The position numbers were made by a program, and so were the translations under genes. Positions 1 through 6,471 of a stretch of DNA of 7,998 bases are shown here, piece after piece. Source of the DNA: Deltaproteobacteria bacterium GWA2_55_10 (GTDB lineage: Bacteria; Desulfobacterota; GWC2-55-46). The notes beneath the pieces are model-generated. The model saw nothing but the letters and a program-made list of their open reading frames with translations, was not told the origin of the DNA and did not search any database. The first letter of the stretch is position 1, and the number at the start of each line of letters is the position of its first letter. The DNA lies in NCBI GenBank assembly GCA_001797415.1, contig MGPL01000029.1, positions 1 through 7,998 of the forward strand. The letters run 5' to 3'.

Positions 1-531
1 ACCATCGGCTTTGCAATAAGGTTCGTCCTCACCGGCATCGAGTTCGCAGGGCAGGTAGCGGGTTTCCAGATGGGCATTGGCATGGCGAGCGCCTACGACC
101 CCATCCACAGCGCGCAGATAACCGTTCTCGGCAAGTTCCTGAGCATCCTGACGCTCCTCATATTCCTCACCGTTAACGGACACCTCATGATCATCATGGC
201 ATTGAAGAAGAGCTTCGATGTGATACCGCCATACGGCTTTACGCTCTCCGACGGCCTCATGGAGAGTTTCATCGCCTTTTCCCGCGAAATATTCATCCTT
301 GCCTTCAAGTTCTCGGCCCCCGTGGTCGCGATACTTATTTTCGTGAACGTGGCGCTCGGCATAATGGCCAGGACGGTGCCCCAGATAAACATGTTCGTAA
401 TAGGCTTCGCAGTGACCATAACGGTCGGTTTTCTCATGATAGGCCTCTCCATGCCGTTCTTCGAGACAGCGGTCGAGACAGCGTTCGAGCGCATGTGGCA
501 GGGCGTAGATAACCTTATGAGGGTCATGTAA
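1..531 (+). CDS. fliR: FliR, flagellar export gate membrane protein (C-terminal part)
   Basis: FliR is an integral inner-membrane protein of the flagellar type III export gate, where it assembles with FliP and FliQ into the channel through which rod, hook and filament subunits leave the cell. The frame is open from base 1 to the TAA at 529-531, giving 176 residues. The family is usually about 260, so roughly the first third lies outside the window. The ATG at base 70 is internal, because conserved FliR sequence (AGQVAGFQMGIGMA, then DP) runs across it. Hydrophobic helices are visible at about fragment residues 45-67, 96-122 and 127-152; the conserved VPQINMF stretch sits between the last two. 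The stop codon abuts the flhB start with no gap, so the two are probably translationally coupled. Identification rests on these motifs, the hydrophobic profile and the neighbours, and is very firm. Confidence 0.95.
   Translation, partial: TIGFAIRFVLTGIEFAGQVAGFQMGIGMASAYDPIHSAQITVLGKFLSILTLLIFLTVNGHLMIIMALKKSFDVIPPYGFTLSDGLMESFIAFSREIFILAFKFSAPVVAILIFVNVALGIMARTVPQINMFVIGFAVTITVGFLMIGLSMPFFETAVETAFERMWQGVDNLMRVM
518..524 (+). promoter_or_regulatory. Ribosome binding site of flhB
   Basis: TGAGGGT inside the last codons of fliR lies 7 bases before the flhB ATG at 532. It supports that start and means flhB is initiated from within fliR coding sequence. Confidence 0.6.
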
Positions 532-1596
532 ATGGCTGAGGAAAAGGGCCAGGAACGCACAGAACAAGCTACATCGCGAAGGCGCGAGCAGGCCCGCCAG
601 GAAGGCAACTTTGCCACCTCCCGCGAGGTGAGCACGCTATTCATGGTGGCCGCGGGCATCGTGGTCCTGTACTTCTCGTCTACATGGATGTACTCAGGCA
701 TGGCGGAGGTCATGAAGAAGTATTTCCACGTGATGAAGGGAGATCTCACCGTAGTGGGCGTGGACGTGATATTCAGGGACCTCACGTGGAGCTTTTTGAT
801 GATAATCGCGCCTGCGCTCGTGATACCGGCCTTCGGAGCGCTCTCGTACATCCTGCAGAACGGATTGAACTTCACGGCTAAGCCCCTGAGCCCGGATTTC
901 AACAAGATAAACCCGCTATCCGGCATAAAGAAGCTCTTTTCGATTAACGCGGTTGCCGAGCTTGTGAAATCAATACTCAAGGTCTCGGTCCTTACATACG
1001 TCGTCTACGGCTGCGTGAAACAGGAATGGCAGAACATGCCGTTTCTCATAGAGATGGACGCCGCGGCCTCCACGCTCTACGTCGCCGGGGTCACCTTCAA
1101 GATAATGATAAGGACGGTCTGGGTCATCGCCGTCATAGCTGTCATAGACTACGGCTTCCAGAGGTGGAACTTCGAGAAGGGCCTCAGGATGAGCAAGGAA
1201 GAGATAAAAGAAGAGATGAAGGAGACAGAGGGAGACCCCCTCATCAAGGCCAGGATAAGGTCCATGCAGAGGGACATGGCAAGGAAGAGGATGATGCAGG
1301 AGGTCCCCAAGGCAGATGTCGTCCTCACCAACCCGACGCACCTTGCGGTCGCCATCAGGTACGACAGGTCCAAGGCCAACGCGCCCATAGTCGTTGCCAA
1401 GGGCGCGGGCCTCATAGCTGAGAAGATAAGGGAAATAGCGAGAAAGAACAATGTGCCGGTGCTTGAGAACAAGCCCCTGGCAAGGAGCCTGTACAAGGGC
1501 GTCAAGGTAGGCGCGGAGATACCATCGGCCCTCTACAAGGCAGTCGCAGAGGTCCTGGCATACGTCTACAGGCTCAAAAACAGGTCGAGGAGATAG
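532..1596 (+). CDS. flhB: FlhB, flagellar export gate and substrate-specificity switch
   Basis: FlhB is the membrane-bound switch of the flagellar type III secretion apparatus: its cytoplasmic domain changes export preference from rod/hook proteins to filament proteins once the hook is complete. The 354-residue product matches the family length. The N-terminus carries the charged ERTEQAT...RRREQARQEG...TSREV pattern typical of FlhB. Four hydrophobic segments follow at about residues 35-52, 86-108, 142-160 and 182-206, then a charged linker rich in K and E (about 219-258). The autocleavage motif NPTH is intact at N267-P268-T269-H270, so normal self-cleavage between N and P is expected. The start is fixed by the preceding fliR stop and a Shine-Dalgarno sequence 7 bases upstream. 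The gene sits between fliR and flhA as in many flagellar operons. The NPTH family also includes virulence-type SctU proteins, but the flagellar neighbours settle the call. Confidence 0.97.
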   Translation: MAEEKGQERTEQATSRRREQARQEGNFATSREVSTLFMVAAGIVVLYFSSTWMYSGMAEVMKKYFHVMKGDLTVVGVDVIFRDLTWSFLMIIAPALVIPAFGALSYILQNGLNFTAKPLSPDFNKINPLSGIKKLFSINAVAELVKSILKVSVLTYVVYGCVKQEWQNMPFLIEMDAAASTLYVAGVTFKIMIRTVWVIAVIAVIDYGFQRWNFEKGLRMSKEEIKEEMKETEGDPLIKARIRSMQRDMARKRMMQEVPKADVVLTNPTHLAVAIRYDRSKANAPIVVAKGAGLIAEKIREIARKNNVPVLENKPLARSLYKGVKVGAEIPSALYKAVAEVLAYVYRLKNRSRR

Positions 1597-1598
1597 GT
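1595..1598 (+). promoter_or_regulatory. Weak ribosome binding site of flhA
   Basis: An in-frame TAA at 1598-1600 leaves ATG 1607 as the first possible start. The purine-rich AAGGA at 1601-1605 is only one base from the ATG, too close for normal pairing. AGGT at 1595-1598 has better spacing (8 bases) but is short and overlaps the flhB stop TAG. Initiation therefore probably relies on ribosomes finishing flhB. Confidence 0.35.
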
Positions 1599-1606
1599 AA
1601 AAGGAA

Positions 1607-3682
1607 ATGGCAGGCCTCATAAACATATCGGAGTGGAAGAAGAGAGCTGATCTCATGCTGCCCGTGGGTATCGTGGGAATACTGTTCGTAATGATACTCC
1701 CGGTGCCGCCGCTGGCATTGGACCTCTTCCTTACGTTCAACGTGACTACGGCAATCATCATCCTGCTCGTGGCGGTCTATGTCAAAAAGCCGCTGGATTT
1801 TTCCACCTTCCCGGTGCTGCTCCTCGTCACCACCCTTTTCAGGCTCGCCCTTAACGTGGCGTCCACAAGGCTGATACTCCTCCACGGCGCCGAGGGGCCG
1901 GAGGCTGCCGGCCAGGTCATAAAGTCGTTCGGCAACTTCGTCATAGGCGGCAACTATGCCGTCGGCTTCATAGTATTCGCGATACTCGTCATCATAAACT
2001 TCGTCGTCATCACAAAGGGCGCGGGCCGCATAGCCGAAGTCGCGGCCAGGTTCACCCTGGACGCAATGCCCGGCAAGCAGATGGCCATTGACGCAGACTT
2101 GAACGCGGGACTCATAGGAGATGAAGAAGCGAGGCGCAGGAGAAAGGAAGTCGCGCTCGAGGCGGATTTCTACGGAGCGATGGACGGCGCCAGCAAATTC
2201 GTCAGGGGAGACGCCGTAGCGGGCATCCTCATAACTGTAATAAACATCGTGGGCGGACTCATAATAGGCGTCCTTCAGCAGGGCCTGCCCGTAGGCGAGG
2301 CAGCCAGAGTATATACCCTCCTTACGGTCGGCGACGGCCTGGTGGCCCAGATACCGGCGCTAATCATATCGACCGCTGCCGGTATCGTCGTATCCAACGT
2401 AAATTCAGAGGAGGGCTTGAGCGACTCCATCGGCAGGCAGTTCCTCATGTCGCCGAGACCCCTCATAATAGCTTCAGCCATACTCTTTGTCTTCGGCCTC
2501 ATCCCCGGACTGCCGCACATAGCCTTCCTGACGCTTTCAATAGTGACCGGCGGCATTGGCTATATCGTCTATAAGACCGCCGAGGACAGGAAGGCCCAGG
2601 AGACCGAGAAGGAGAAGGCCGCGGCAAAGCCCGCTGCAAAGAAAGAGACCGTGGACGAAGTGCCGCTCATCGACACCCTGAGCCTCGAGGTGGGCTACAG
2701 GCTCATCCCGCTCGTGGATTCGTCCGAGGGCGGAGAGCTCCTCGAGAGGGTCAAGGCCATCCGCAGGCAGTTCGCCGAGGATATGGGCATCATGGTGCCT
2801 GCCGTACATATCAAGGACAATCTCCAGCTCAAGCCTTCCGAGTACGTATTCTTCGTGAAGGGCGTCGAGGTCGCAAGGGGCGAGCTCCTTGCCGGCCATT
2901 CGCTCGCCATAGACCCGGGCAACGCAGAGCCCGGTCTCGAAGGCGTGCAGACCGTAGACCCGGCCTTCGGCCTGCCCTCAATATGGGTCTCTGACACGCA
3001 GATAGAAAAGGCGCAGCTCATGGGCTACACGGTCGTCAACCACTCGGCCATAATCGCCACTCACGTAACCGAGGTCATCAGGAGCCACGCAAACGAGATA
3101 CTCGGCAGGCAGGAGGTCCAGAGCCTCATAGACAGGGTGGCTAAGACCCATCCCAAGGTCGTCGAAGAGCTTGTGCCCTCGCTCCTGAACCTCGGCGGGG
3201 TGCAGAAGGTCCTCCAGAACCTCCTTAAAGAGAGGATATCCGTAAGGGACCTGCAGACCATACTCGAGGTGCTTGCCGACTACGCGCCGATTACCAAGGA
3301 CACCGACCTCCTCACCGAATACGTGAGGATGGGGCTCGCGAGGCAGATAACCAGGAGCCACATATCGAATGAGGCGACCATACAGGCGATATCTTTGAGC
3401 CACGAGATAGAGGAGGCGATAGTGAAATCGGTCCATGAGACGCCGCAGGGCTCGTTCCTCACCATCGAGCCGGGGCTGGCGCAGAAGATCCTCGCGCGCG
3501 TAAAGGAAGGTCTCGAAGAGGCGATGTCCAGGGGGCACCAGCCTGTACTTATAGTCTCACACCAGACGCGCAGGTTCGTAAGGAAGCTTACCGAAAGGGT
3601 ATTCCCGGCAGTGGCAATCCTTTCGCATAACGAAATATCGAGCAATGCAAGAGTCCAGACATTAAAGGTGGTGAGGTTATAA
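1607..3682 (+). CDS. flhA: FlhA, flagellar export gate, proton-linked export engine
   Basis: FlhA is the large FHIPEP-family membrane protein of the flagellar export gate. It couples proton flow to secretion and docks chaperone-substrate complexes on its cytoplasmic ring. The product has 691 residues, the usual length. Eight hydrophobic segments occupy the N-terminal half (about 16-35, 38-59, 66-86, 111-135, 203-223, 236-265, 283-301, 303-321). The family signature lies between the fourth and fifth segments at about 141-170 (AEVAARFTLDAMPGKQMAID). The acidic residue in FVRGDAVAGI, D202, corresponds to the Asp known to be needed for proton-driven export (D208 in Salmonella). An Ala/Lys/Glu-rich linker (about 325-350) leads into the C-terminal export domain, complete to the TAA at 3680-3682. 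An in-frame stop at 1598 rules out any longer start. Ten bases separate it from flhB and one base from flhF. Nothing looks degenerate. Confidence 0.97.
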   Translation: MAGLINISEWKKRADLMLPVGIVGILFVMILPVPPLALDLFLTFNVTTAIIILLVAVYVKKPLDFSTFPVLLLVTTLFRLALNVASTRLILLHGAEGPEAAGQVIKSFGNFVIGGNYAVGFIVFAILVIINFVVITKGAGRIAEVAARFTLDAMPGKQMAIDADLNAGLIGDEEARRRRKEVALEADFYGAMDGASKFVRGDAVAGILITVINIVGGLIIGVLQQGLPVGEAARVYTLLTVGDGLVAQIPALIISTAAGIVVSNVNSEEGLSDSIGRQFLMSPRPLIIASAILFVFGLIPGLPHIAFLTLSIVTGGIGYIVYKTAEDRKAQETEKEKAAAKPAAKKETVDEVPLIDTLSLEVGYRLIPLVDSSEGGELLERVKAIRRQFAEDMGIMVPAVHIKDNLQLKPSEYVFFVKGVEVARGELLAGHSLAIDPGNAEPGLEGVQTVDPAFGLPSIWVSDTQIEKAQLMGYTVVNHSAIIATHVTEVIRSHANEILGRQEVQSLIDRVAKTHPKVVEELVPSLLNLGGVQKVLQNLLKERISVRDLQTILEVLADYAPITKDTDLLTEYVRMGLARQITRSHISNEATIQAISLSHEIEEAIVKSVHETPQGSFLTIEPGLAQKILARVKEGLEEAMSRGHQPVLIVSHQTRRFVRKLTERVFPAVAILSHNEISSNARVQTLKVVRL
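3671..3676 (+). promoter_or_regulatory. Ribosome binding site of flhF
   Basis: GTGAGG, preceded by AGGTG, lies inside the last codons of flhA, 7 bases before the ATG at 3684. It supports this start one base after the flhA stop. Confidence 0.6.
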
Positions 3683-3683
3683 G

Positions 3684-4790
3684 ATGCGGATTAAAAGGTT
3701 TACAGGCCCTTCCGTAAAAGACGCGATGAAGGACATAAAGGCTGAGTTCGGGGCTAACGCGCTGATACTGAGCACAAAGAAGGTCGGAGTGGGAGTACAC
3801 GAAGTGGTCGCTGCCGTCGATTACGACCTCTCGGCCCCGGTCGACCTCTCGCTCAGTACCGCGCCCAGGGCATTAGCGAGCCCTGCGCAAAGGGCGGCCG
3901 CCGATGCAGGGACACTGAGGCTCCCCGAGGAGCTCTCAGAGCTCAGGCGTGAGCTCAGGGAATTGAAGGAACTCAAGAATCTGTGCATGAACATGGTGAC
4001 ATCCGCGGACGGTCCGCTCTCTGACGTCTTCACGAGGCTGGAGGAGAACCTTGTCTCTCACGGGATCGACAGGCGGCTTGCCAAAAAGATACTGATGAAC
4101 ACCCTTAGCGGCGTGACCAGGGAAAAGGCGACCGATGTCGTATTCCTGAAGAACTGCATAAAGAAGAAGGTCTACGACAAGATAGCCGTCTCCGACCCGC
4201 TCGCTTCAAAAGGCGTCGTCGCTTTTGTAGGCTCATCAGGCGTGGGCAAGACGACAACCATAGCCAAGCTCGCGGCATTGAACGCCCTCAGGAAAAAGAA
4301 GCGCACTGCCCTCATCACCACAGACACCTACAGGATTGGCGCTGTCGAGCAGCTCAAGATCTACGGTAGGCTCATGGGCGTGCCCGTTGAGGTCGCGAAG
4401 GATACGAACGAGCTGCGCGGATTCATAAAGGCGCACAACGACAAGGACCTGGTGCTTATCGATACGGCCGGGAGGAACCAGAACGACATCCGGGGAATGA
4501 ACGAGCTCAAGGCCTTTGCCGACGCAGTCCCGGGGATCAAGTTCAACCTGGTGCTCAATTCGCAGTCGAGGGACGAGGCCCTGTATTCCTCGGTCAAGGG
4601 CTTCAGCGCCCTGCCGCTCGATTCGCTGAGCTTCACCAGGCTCGACGAGGGCAGTTCGCACGGGCCGATATTGAACGCGATGGTGCTCGCGAAGAAACCG
4701 ATAGCCTACCTTTCGACCGGAAGCCGCGTCCCTGAGGACATCGAGGCCGCCTCCCGCGAAAGGCTCATGCAATACATAATGCCGAATTAA
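3684..4790 (+). CDS. flhF: FlhF, SRP-type GTPase for flagellar placement
   Basis: FlhF is a SIMIBI-class GTPase related to Ffh and FtsY that marks where a flagellum is built, usually the pole, and helps recruit early basal-body parts. The 368-residue product begins with the typical FlhF B-domain (MRIKRFTG...DIKAEFGANALIL). A low-complexity Ala/Pro/Ser stretch (about 50-78) and a charged, probably helical Leu/Glu/Arg segment (about 81-100) come next, followed by the N-domain and then the G-domain. GTPase motifs are clear: P-loop GSSGVGKT at 183-190, TTDTYRIGA at 212-220, and DTAGR at 260-264. The G4 position reads TRLDE (318-322), with Arg where Lys is usual in NKxD/TKxD motifs. The length is like that of Bacillus FlhF and shorter than the approximately 500-residue Vibrio form. 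It lies one base after flhA and 13 bases before flhG, its regulatory partner. Confidence 0.95.
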   Translation: MRIKRFTGPSVKDAMKDIKAEFGANALILSTKKVGVGVHEVVAAVDYDLSAPVDLSLSTAPRALASPAQRAAADAGTLRLPEELSELRRELRELKELKNLCMNMVTSADGPLSDVFTRLEENLVSHGIDRRLAKKILMNTLSGVTREKATDVVFLKNCIKKKVYDKIAVSDPLASKGVVAFVGSSGVGKTTTIAKLAALNALRKKKRTALITTDTYRIGAVEQLKIYGRLMGVPVEVAKDTNELRGFIKAHNDKDLVLIDTAGRNQNDIRGMNELKAFADAVPGIKFNLVLNSQSRDEALYSSVKGFSALPLDSLSFTRLDEGSSHGPILNAMVLAKKPIAYLSTGSRVPEDIEAASRERLMQYIMPN

Positions 4791-4795
4791 GGAGA
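4789..4795 (+). promoter_or_regulatory. Ribosome binding site of flhG
   Basis: AAGGAGA, partly overlapping the flhF stop codon, lies 8 bases before the ATG at 4804. It is the strongest Shine-Dalgarno sequence in the window and fixes the flhG start. Confidence 0.75.
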
Positions 4796-4803
4796 ACTAT
4801 TAA

Positions 4804-5664
4804 ATGGATCAGGCAGTTACGCTCAGGAGCTTTATGGAAGATGAATCGCCGGCAATATCCGGCACAAGGGTCATAGCGGTAAGCAGCGGCAAAGGCGGCG
4901 TGGGCAAGACCAACACGGTAGCCAACCTCGCGATAGCGTTCGCCAGGATGGGAAAGAGGGTACTTCTCCTCGACGCTGACCTCGGATTGGGCAACCTCGA
5001 CGTGCTTCTCGGACTGGCGCCAAGGTTCAACATGGGGCACCTGCTCCGCGGCGAGAAGGGCATACAAGAGGTGCTGGTCGACGGGCCGGAGGGCATAAAG
5101 ATACTCCCGGCAAGCTCGGGCGTGCAGGAGCTTACCGCTCTTTCCACTGAAGAGAGGCTCTGCATGGCATCTCATCTCGAGGAGCTCGAATCGCTCTTCG
5201 ACATCATGATTATCGACACTGGCGCGGGCATATCGGATAACGTCCTTTTCTTCAACGTCTCGGCGCAGGAGATAATGGTCGTCGTCACCCCTGAGCCGAC
5301 CGCGATAACCGACGCCTACGCGCTCATGAAGGTGCTCCTCAACAAGCACGGCGAGAGGAGGTTCAAGCTCCTCGTCAACGAGGTGAAGAGCAGAAAAGAG
5401 GGGCAGGACGTATACAGGAAGATAAGCCTTGCGGCCGAAAGATTCCTCAACATATCGGTCGAGTACATCGGGTGCGTTCTCCTTGACGAGAACATCCAGA
5501 AGTCGGTCATAAGGCAGAAAGCGGTGATAGAGCTCTATCCGGAATCCAAGGCAAGCCAATGTTATCAGGAGATTGCGAGGGAGATATGCGAGCTGCCGGT
5601 ACAGGACGGGCTCAAAGGCGGAATGCAGTTTTTCTGGAGGCAGTTCCTGGCGAGAAGTATCTGA
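4804..5664 (+). CDS. flhG: FlhG/FleN, MinD-like ATPase controlling flagellar number
   Basis: FlhG (FleN in Pseudomonas, YlxH in Bacillus) is a ParA/MinD-family ATPase that limits flagellar number and stimulates FlhF GTPase activity. The 286-residue product starts with D2-Q3-A4-V5-T6-L7-R8, an exact match to the DQAxxLR motif known to activate FlhF. The deviant Walker A motif is GKGGVGKT at 29-36, with signature Lys30 and P-loop Lys35. The switch I region is DADLGLGNLD (57-66) and Walker B is IIDTGAG (136-142). The C-terminus (about 274-286, MQFFWRQFLARSI) is hydrophobic and basic and resembles the membrane-targeting amphipathic helix of MinD-like proteins. It lies 13 bases after flhF and 26 bases before fliA. 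In polar flagellates FleN also antagonises a FleQ-type master regulator; no such regulator is in this window, so that role cannot be judged here. Confidence 0.95.
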   Translation: MDQAVTLRSFMEDESPAISGTRVIAVSSGKGGVGKTNTVANLAIAFARMGKRVLLLDADLGLGNLDVLLGLAPRFNMGHLLRGEKGIQEVLVDGPEGIKILPASSGVQELTALSTEERLCMASHLEELESLFDIMIIDTGAGISDNVLFFNVSAQEIMVVVTPEPTAITDAYALMKVLLNKHGERRFKLLVNEVKSRKEGQDVYRKISLAAERFLNISVEYIGCVLLDENIQKSVIRQKAVIELYPESKASQCYQEIAREICELPVQDGLKGGMQFFWRQFLARSI

Positions 5665-5675
5665 AAGAATTGACT

Positions 5676-5681
5676 GAGAGG
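5676..5681 (+). promoter_or_regulatory. Ribosome binding site deciding the fliA start
   Basis: GAGAGG ends 9 bases before ATG 5691. It directly abuts the other nearby in-frame ATG at 5682, leaving that start no spacing. This favours 5691 as the fliA start, in the 26-base gap after flhG. Confidence 0.55.
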
Positions 5682-5690
5682 ATGAGGCCA

Positions 5691-6407
5691 ATGCAGACCA
5701 TTGTAAAGCTGGACAGAGACAGGTTCCTCGAGGAGAACATACACCTGGTAAAGATAATAGCCTACCAGGTGGCGGTAAACCTGCCGCCGCACATCGACGT
5801 CAACGACCTCATAAGCGCGGGCACGATAGGGCTACTGGAGTCCATCGACAGGTTTGATACGGGCAAGGGAGTGCAGTTCAACACCTACGCATCCATCAGG
5901 ATAAGGGGCGCGATCATGGACGAGCTCCGGAGCATGGACTGGATGACCAGGTCCATGAGGGACAAGTCCAACCAGCTCGAGAAGGCCTACGGCGAGATAG
6001 AAAGGCGAACAGGCAGGCCTGCCGAGAGCGAGGAGGTCGCAAAGTTCCTCGACATATCGGCGGACGAGCTCAATAGCATCCTCTCCCAGGTCAGCGCCGT
6101 AAGCGTCATGAACCTCGAAGACCTCGGCATGAGCCACGACGAGGGCATGGACATCCTTGAGTGCATAAAGGACCCCGAGGGCGCGGATCCCATGACCGTG
6201 GTCCAGTTCAACGAAATAAAGAAGAAGGTGGCCGAGGCCGTCGAGTCTCTCCCTGAGAAGGAAAAGCTTATAATATCGCTCTATTATTATGACGAGCTTA
6301 CCCTGAAGGAGATAGGAAAGGTGTTGGAGATCACCGAGTCCAGGGTCTGCCAGCTCCACAGCCAGACCATGCACAGGCTCAAGGCAAGGCTGAAAAAGAT
6401 GTTGTAG
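5691..6407 (+). CDS. fliA: FliA, flagellar sigma factor (sigma-28)
   Basis: FliA directs RNA polymerase to late flagellar and chemotaxis promoters and is normally held inactive by the anti-sigma factor FlgM until the hook is finished. From ATG 5691 the product has 238 residues, the usual family length. Region 2 spans about residues 14-84, including DLISAGTIGLLESIDRF (39-55) and the promoter-melting part FNTYASIRIRGAIMDELR (63-80). Region 3 lies at about 90-135. Region 4 with its helix-turn-helix lies at about 185-234 (LPEKEKLIISLYYYDELTLKEIG, split by the turn before ITESRVCQLHSQ). The linker after region 2.4 reads DWMTRSMR (83-90), where most FliA proteins known to me have DWVPRSVR. The frame remains open upstream to an ATG at 5559, but that would overlap flhG by 106 bases and add non-family sequence, so I reject it. 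Sporulation and stress sigmas also share this fold; length and neighbours favour FliA. Confidence 0.94.
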   Translation: MQTIVKLDRDRFLEENIHLVKIIAYQVAVNLPPHIDVNDLISAGTIGLLESIDRFDTGKGVQFNTYASIRIRGAIMDELRSMDWMTRSMRDKSNQLEKAYGEIERRTGRPAESEEVAKFLDISADELNSILSQVSAVSVMNLEDLGMSHDEGMDILECIKDPEGADPMTVVQFNEIKKKVAEAVESLPEKEKLIISLYYYDELTLKEIGKVLEITESRVCQLHSQTMHRLKARLKKML

Positions 6408-6429
6408 GTACGATTGTGACAAAAAAATT

Positions 6430-6456
6430 TAAGAATCTGGGCTTTTTACCCGATAA
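6430..6456 (+). promoter_or_regulatory. Candidate sigma-28 (FliA) promoter
   Basis: The sequence reads TAAGAATC (6430-6437), exactly 11 bases, then CCCGATAA (6449-6456). The enterobacterial sigma-28 consensus is TAAAGTTT, 11 bases, GCCGATAA. The -10 element matches 7 of 8 positions, the -35 element 4 of 8 including TAA, and the spacing is exact. It lies in the AT-rich gap immediately downstream of the gene for sigma-28 itself, pointing towards the HEAT-repeat gene. Expected transcription start is about 6462-6464, which would leave a leader of only 8 to 10 bases before ATG 6472. The match was found by eye; no genome-wide background rate could be calculated. Confidence 0.5.
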
Positions 6457-6460
6457 AAAG
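6442..6460. repeat. Short perfect inverted repeat over the -10 element
   Basis: CTTTTTA (6442-6448) is the exact reverse complement of TAAAAAG (6454-6460), separated by the five bases CCCGA. The arms are almost all A and T, so an RNA hairpin would be weak, and no T run follows. It overlaps the candidate sigma-28 -10 element and could be chance, or a binding site for a dimeric regulator. Confidence 0.4.
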
Positions 6461-6468
6461 GAAGGGTG
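6461..6468 (+). promoter_or_regulatory. Ribosome binding site of the HEAT-repeat gene
   Basis: GAAGGGTG, with AGGG at 6463-6466, lies 5 bases before ATG 6472. It supports this start, but would sit at the extreme 5' end of a transcript made from the sigma-28-like promoter. Confidence 0.5.
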
Positions 6469-6471
6469 GAT

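Larger units (their letters stand above)
6408..6471 (+). other. AT-rich intergenic island between fliA and the HEAT-repeat gene
   Basis: This is the only gap above 30 bases in the window and is clearly richer in A and T than the genes around it. It includes a run of seven A at 6421-6427 followed by TTT. It holds the candidate sigma-28 promoter, a short inverted repeat and the ribosome binding site of the next gene. No intrinsic terminator is visible for fliA: the one hairpin present lacks a following T run on the plus strand. Confidence 0.7.

Noticed and set aside
70..531. Treating ATG 70 as the start of a separate small protein
   Set aside because: The frame is open to base 1 and the upstream codons encode conserved FliR residues, so this is an internal Met of fliR.
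1027..1041. Possible sigma-54 promoter (TGGCAGAACATGC) in flhB
   Set aside because: The GG and GC elements are 8 bases apart rather than the required 10, and the site is inside conserved coding sequence.
5293..5310. Second sigma-28 -10-like match (CGCGATAA) within flhG
   Set aside because: It matches 6 of 8 positions inside a conserved coding stretch. Similar weak matches recur by chance, for example TCGGATAA near 5235.
5559..5690. Longer fliA reading starting at ATG 5559
   Set aside because: It would overlap flhG by 106 bases and add 44 residues that do not resemble any sigma-28 N-terminus. ATG 5691 has an acceptable ribosome binding site and gives the normal family length.
4765..5691. Long open frame on the minus strand opposite flhG (308 codons)
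   Set aside because: It is a mirror of flhG caused by codon bias, has no recognisable protein motif, and lies fully against a confidently identified gene. The same applies to the minus-strand frame at 93-980 opposite fliR and flhB.
6442..6460. Rho-independent terminator for fliA
   Set aside because: The hairpin stem is only 7 pairs of mostly A and T, and no T run follows on the plus strand.
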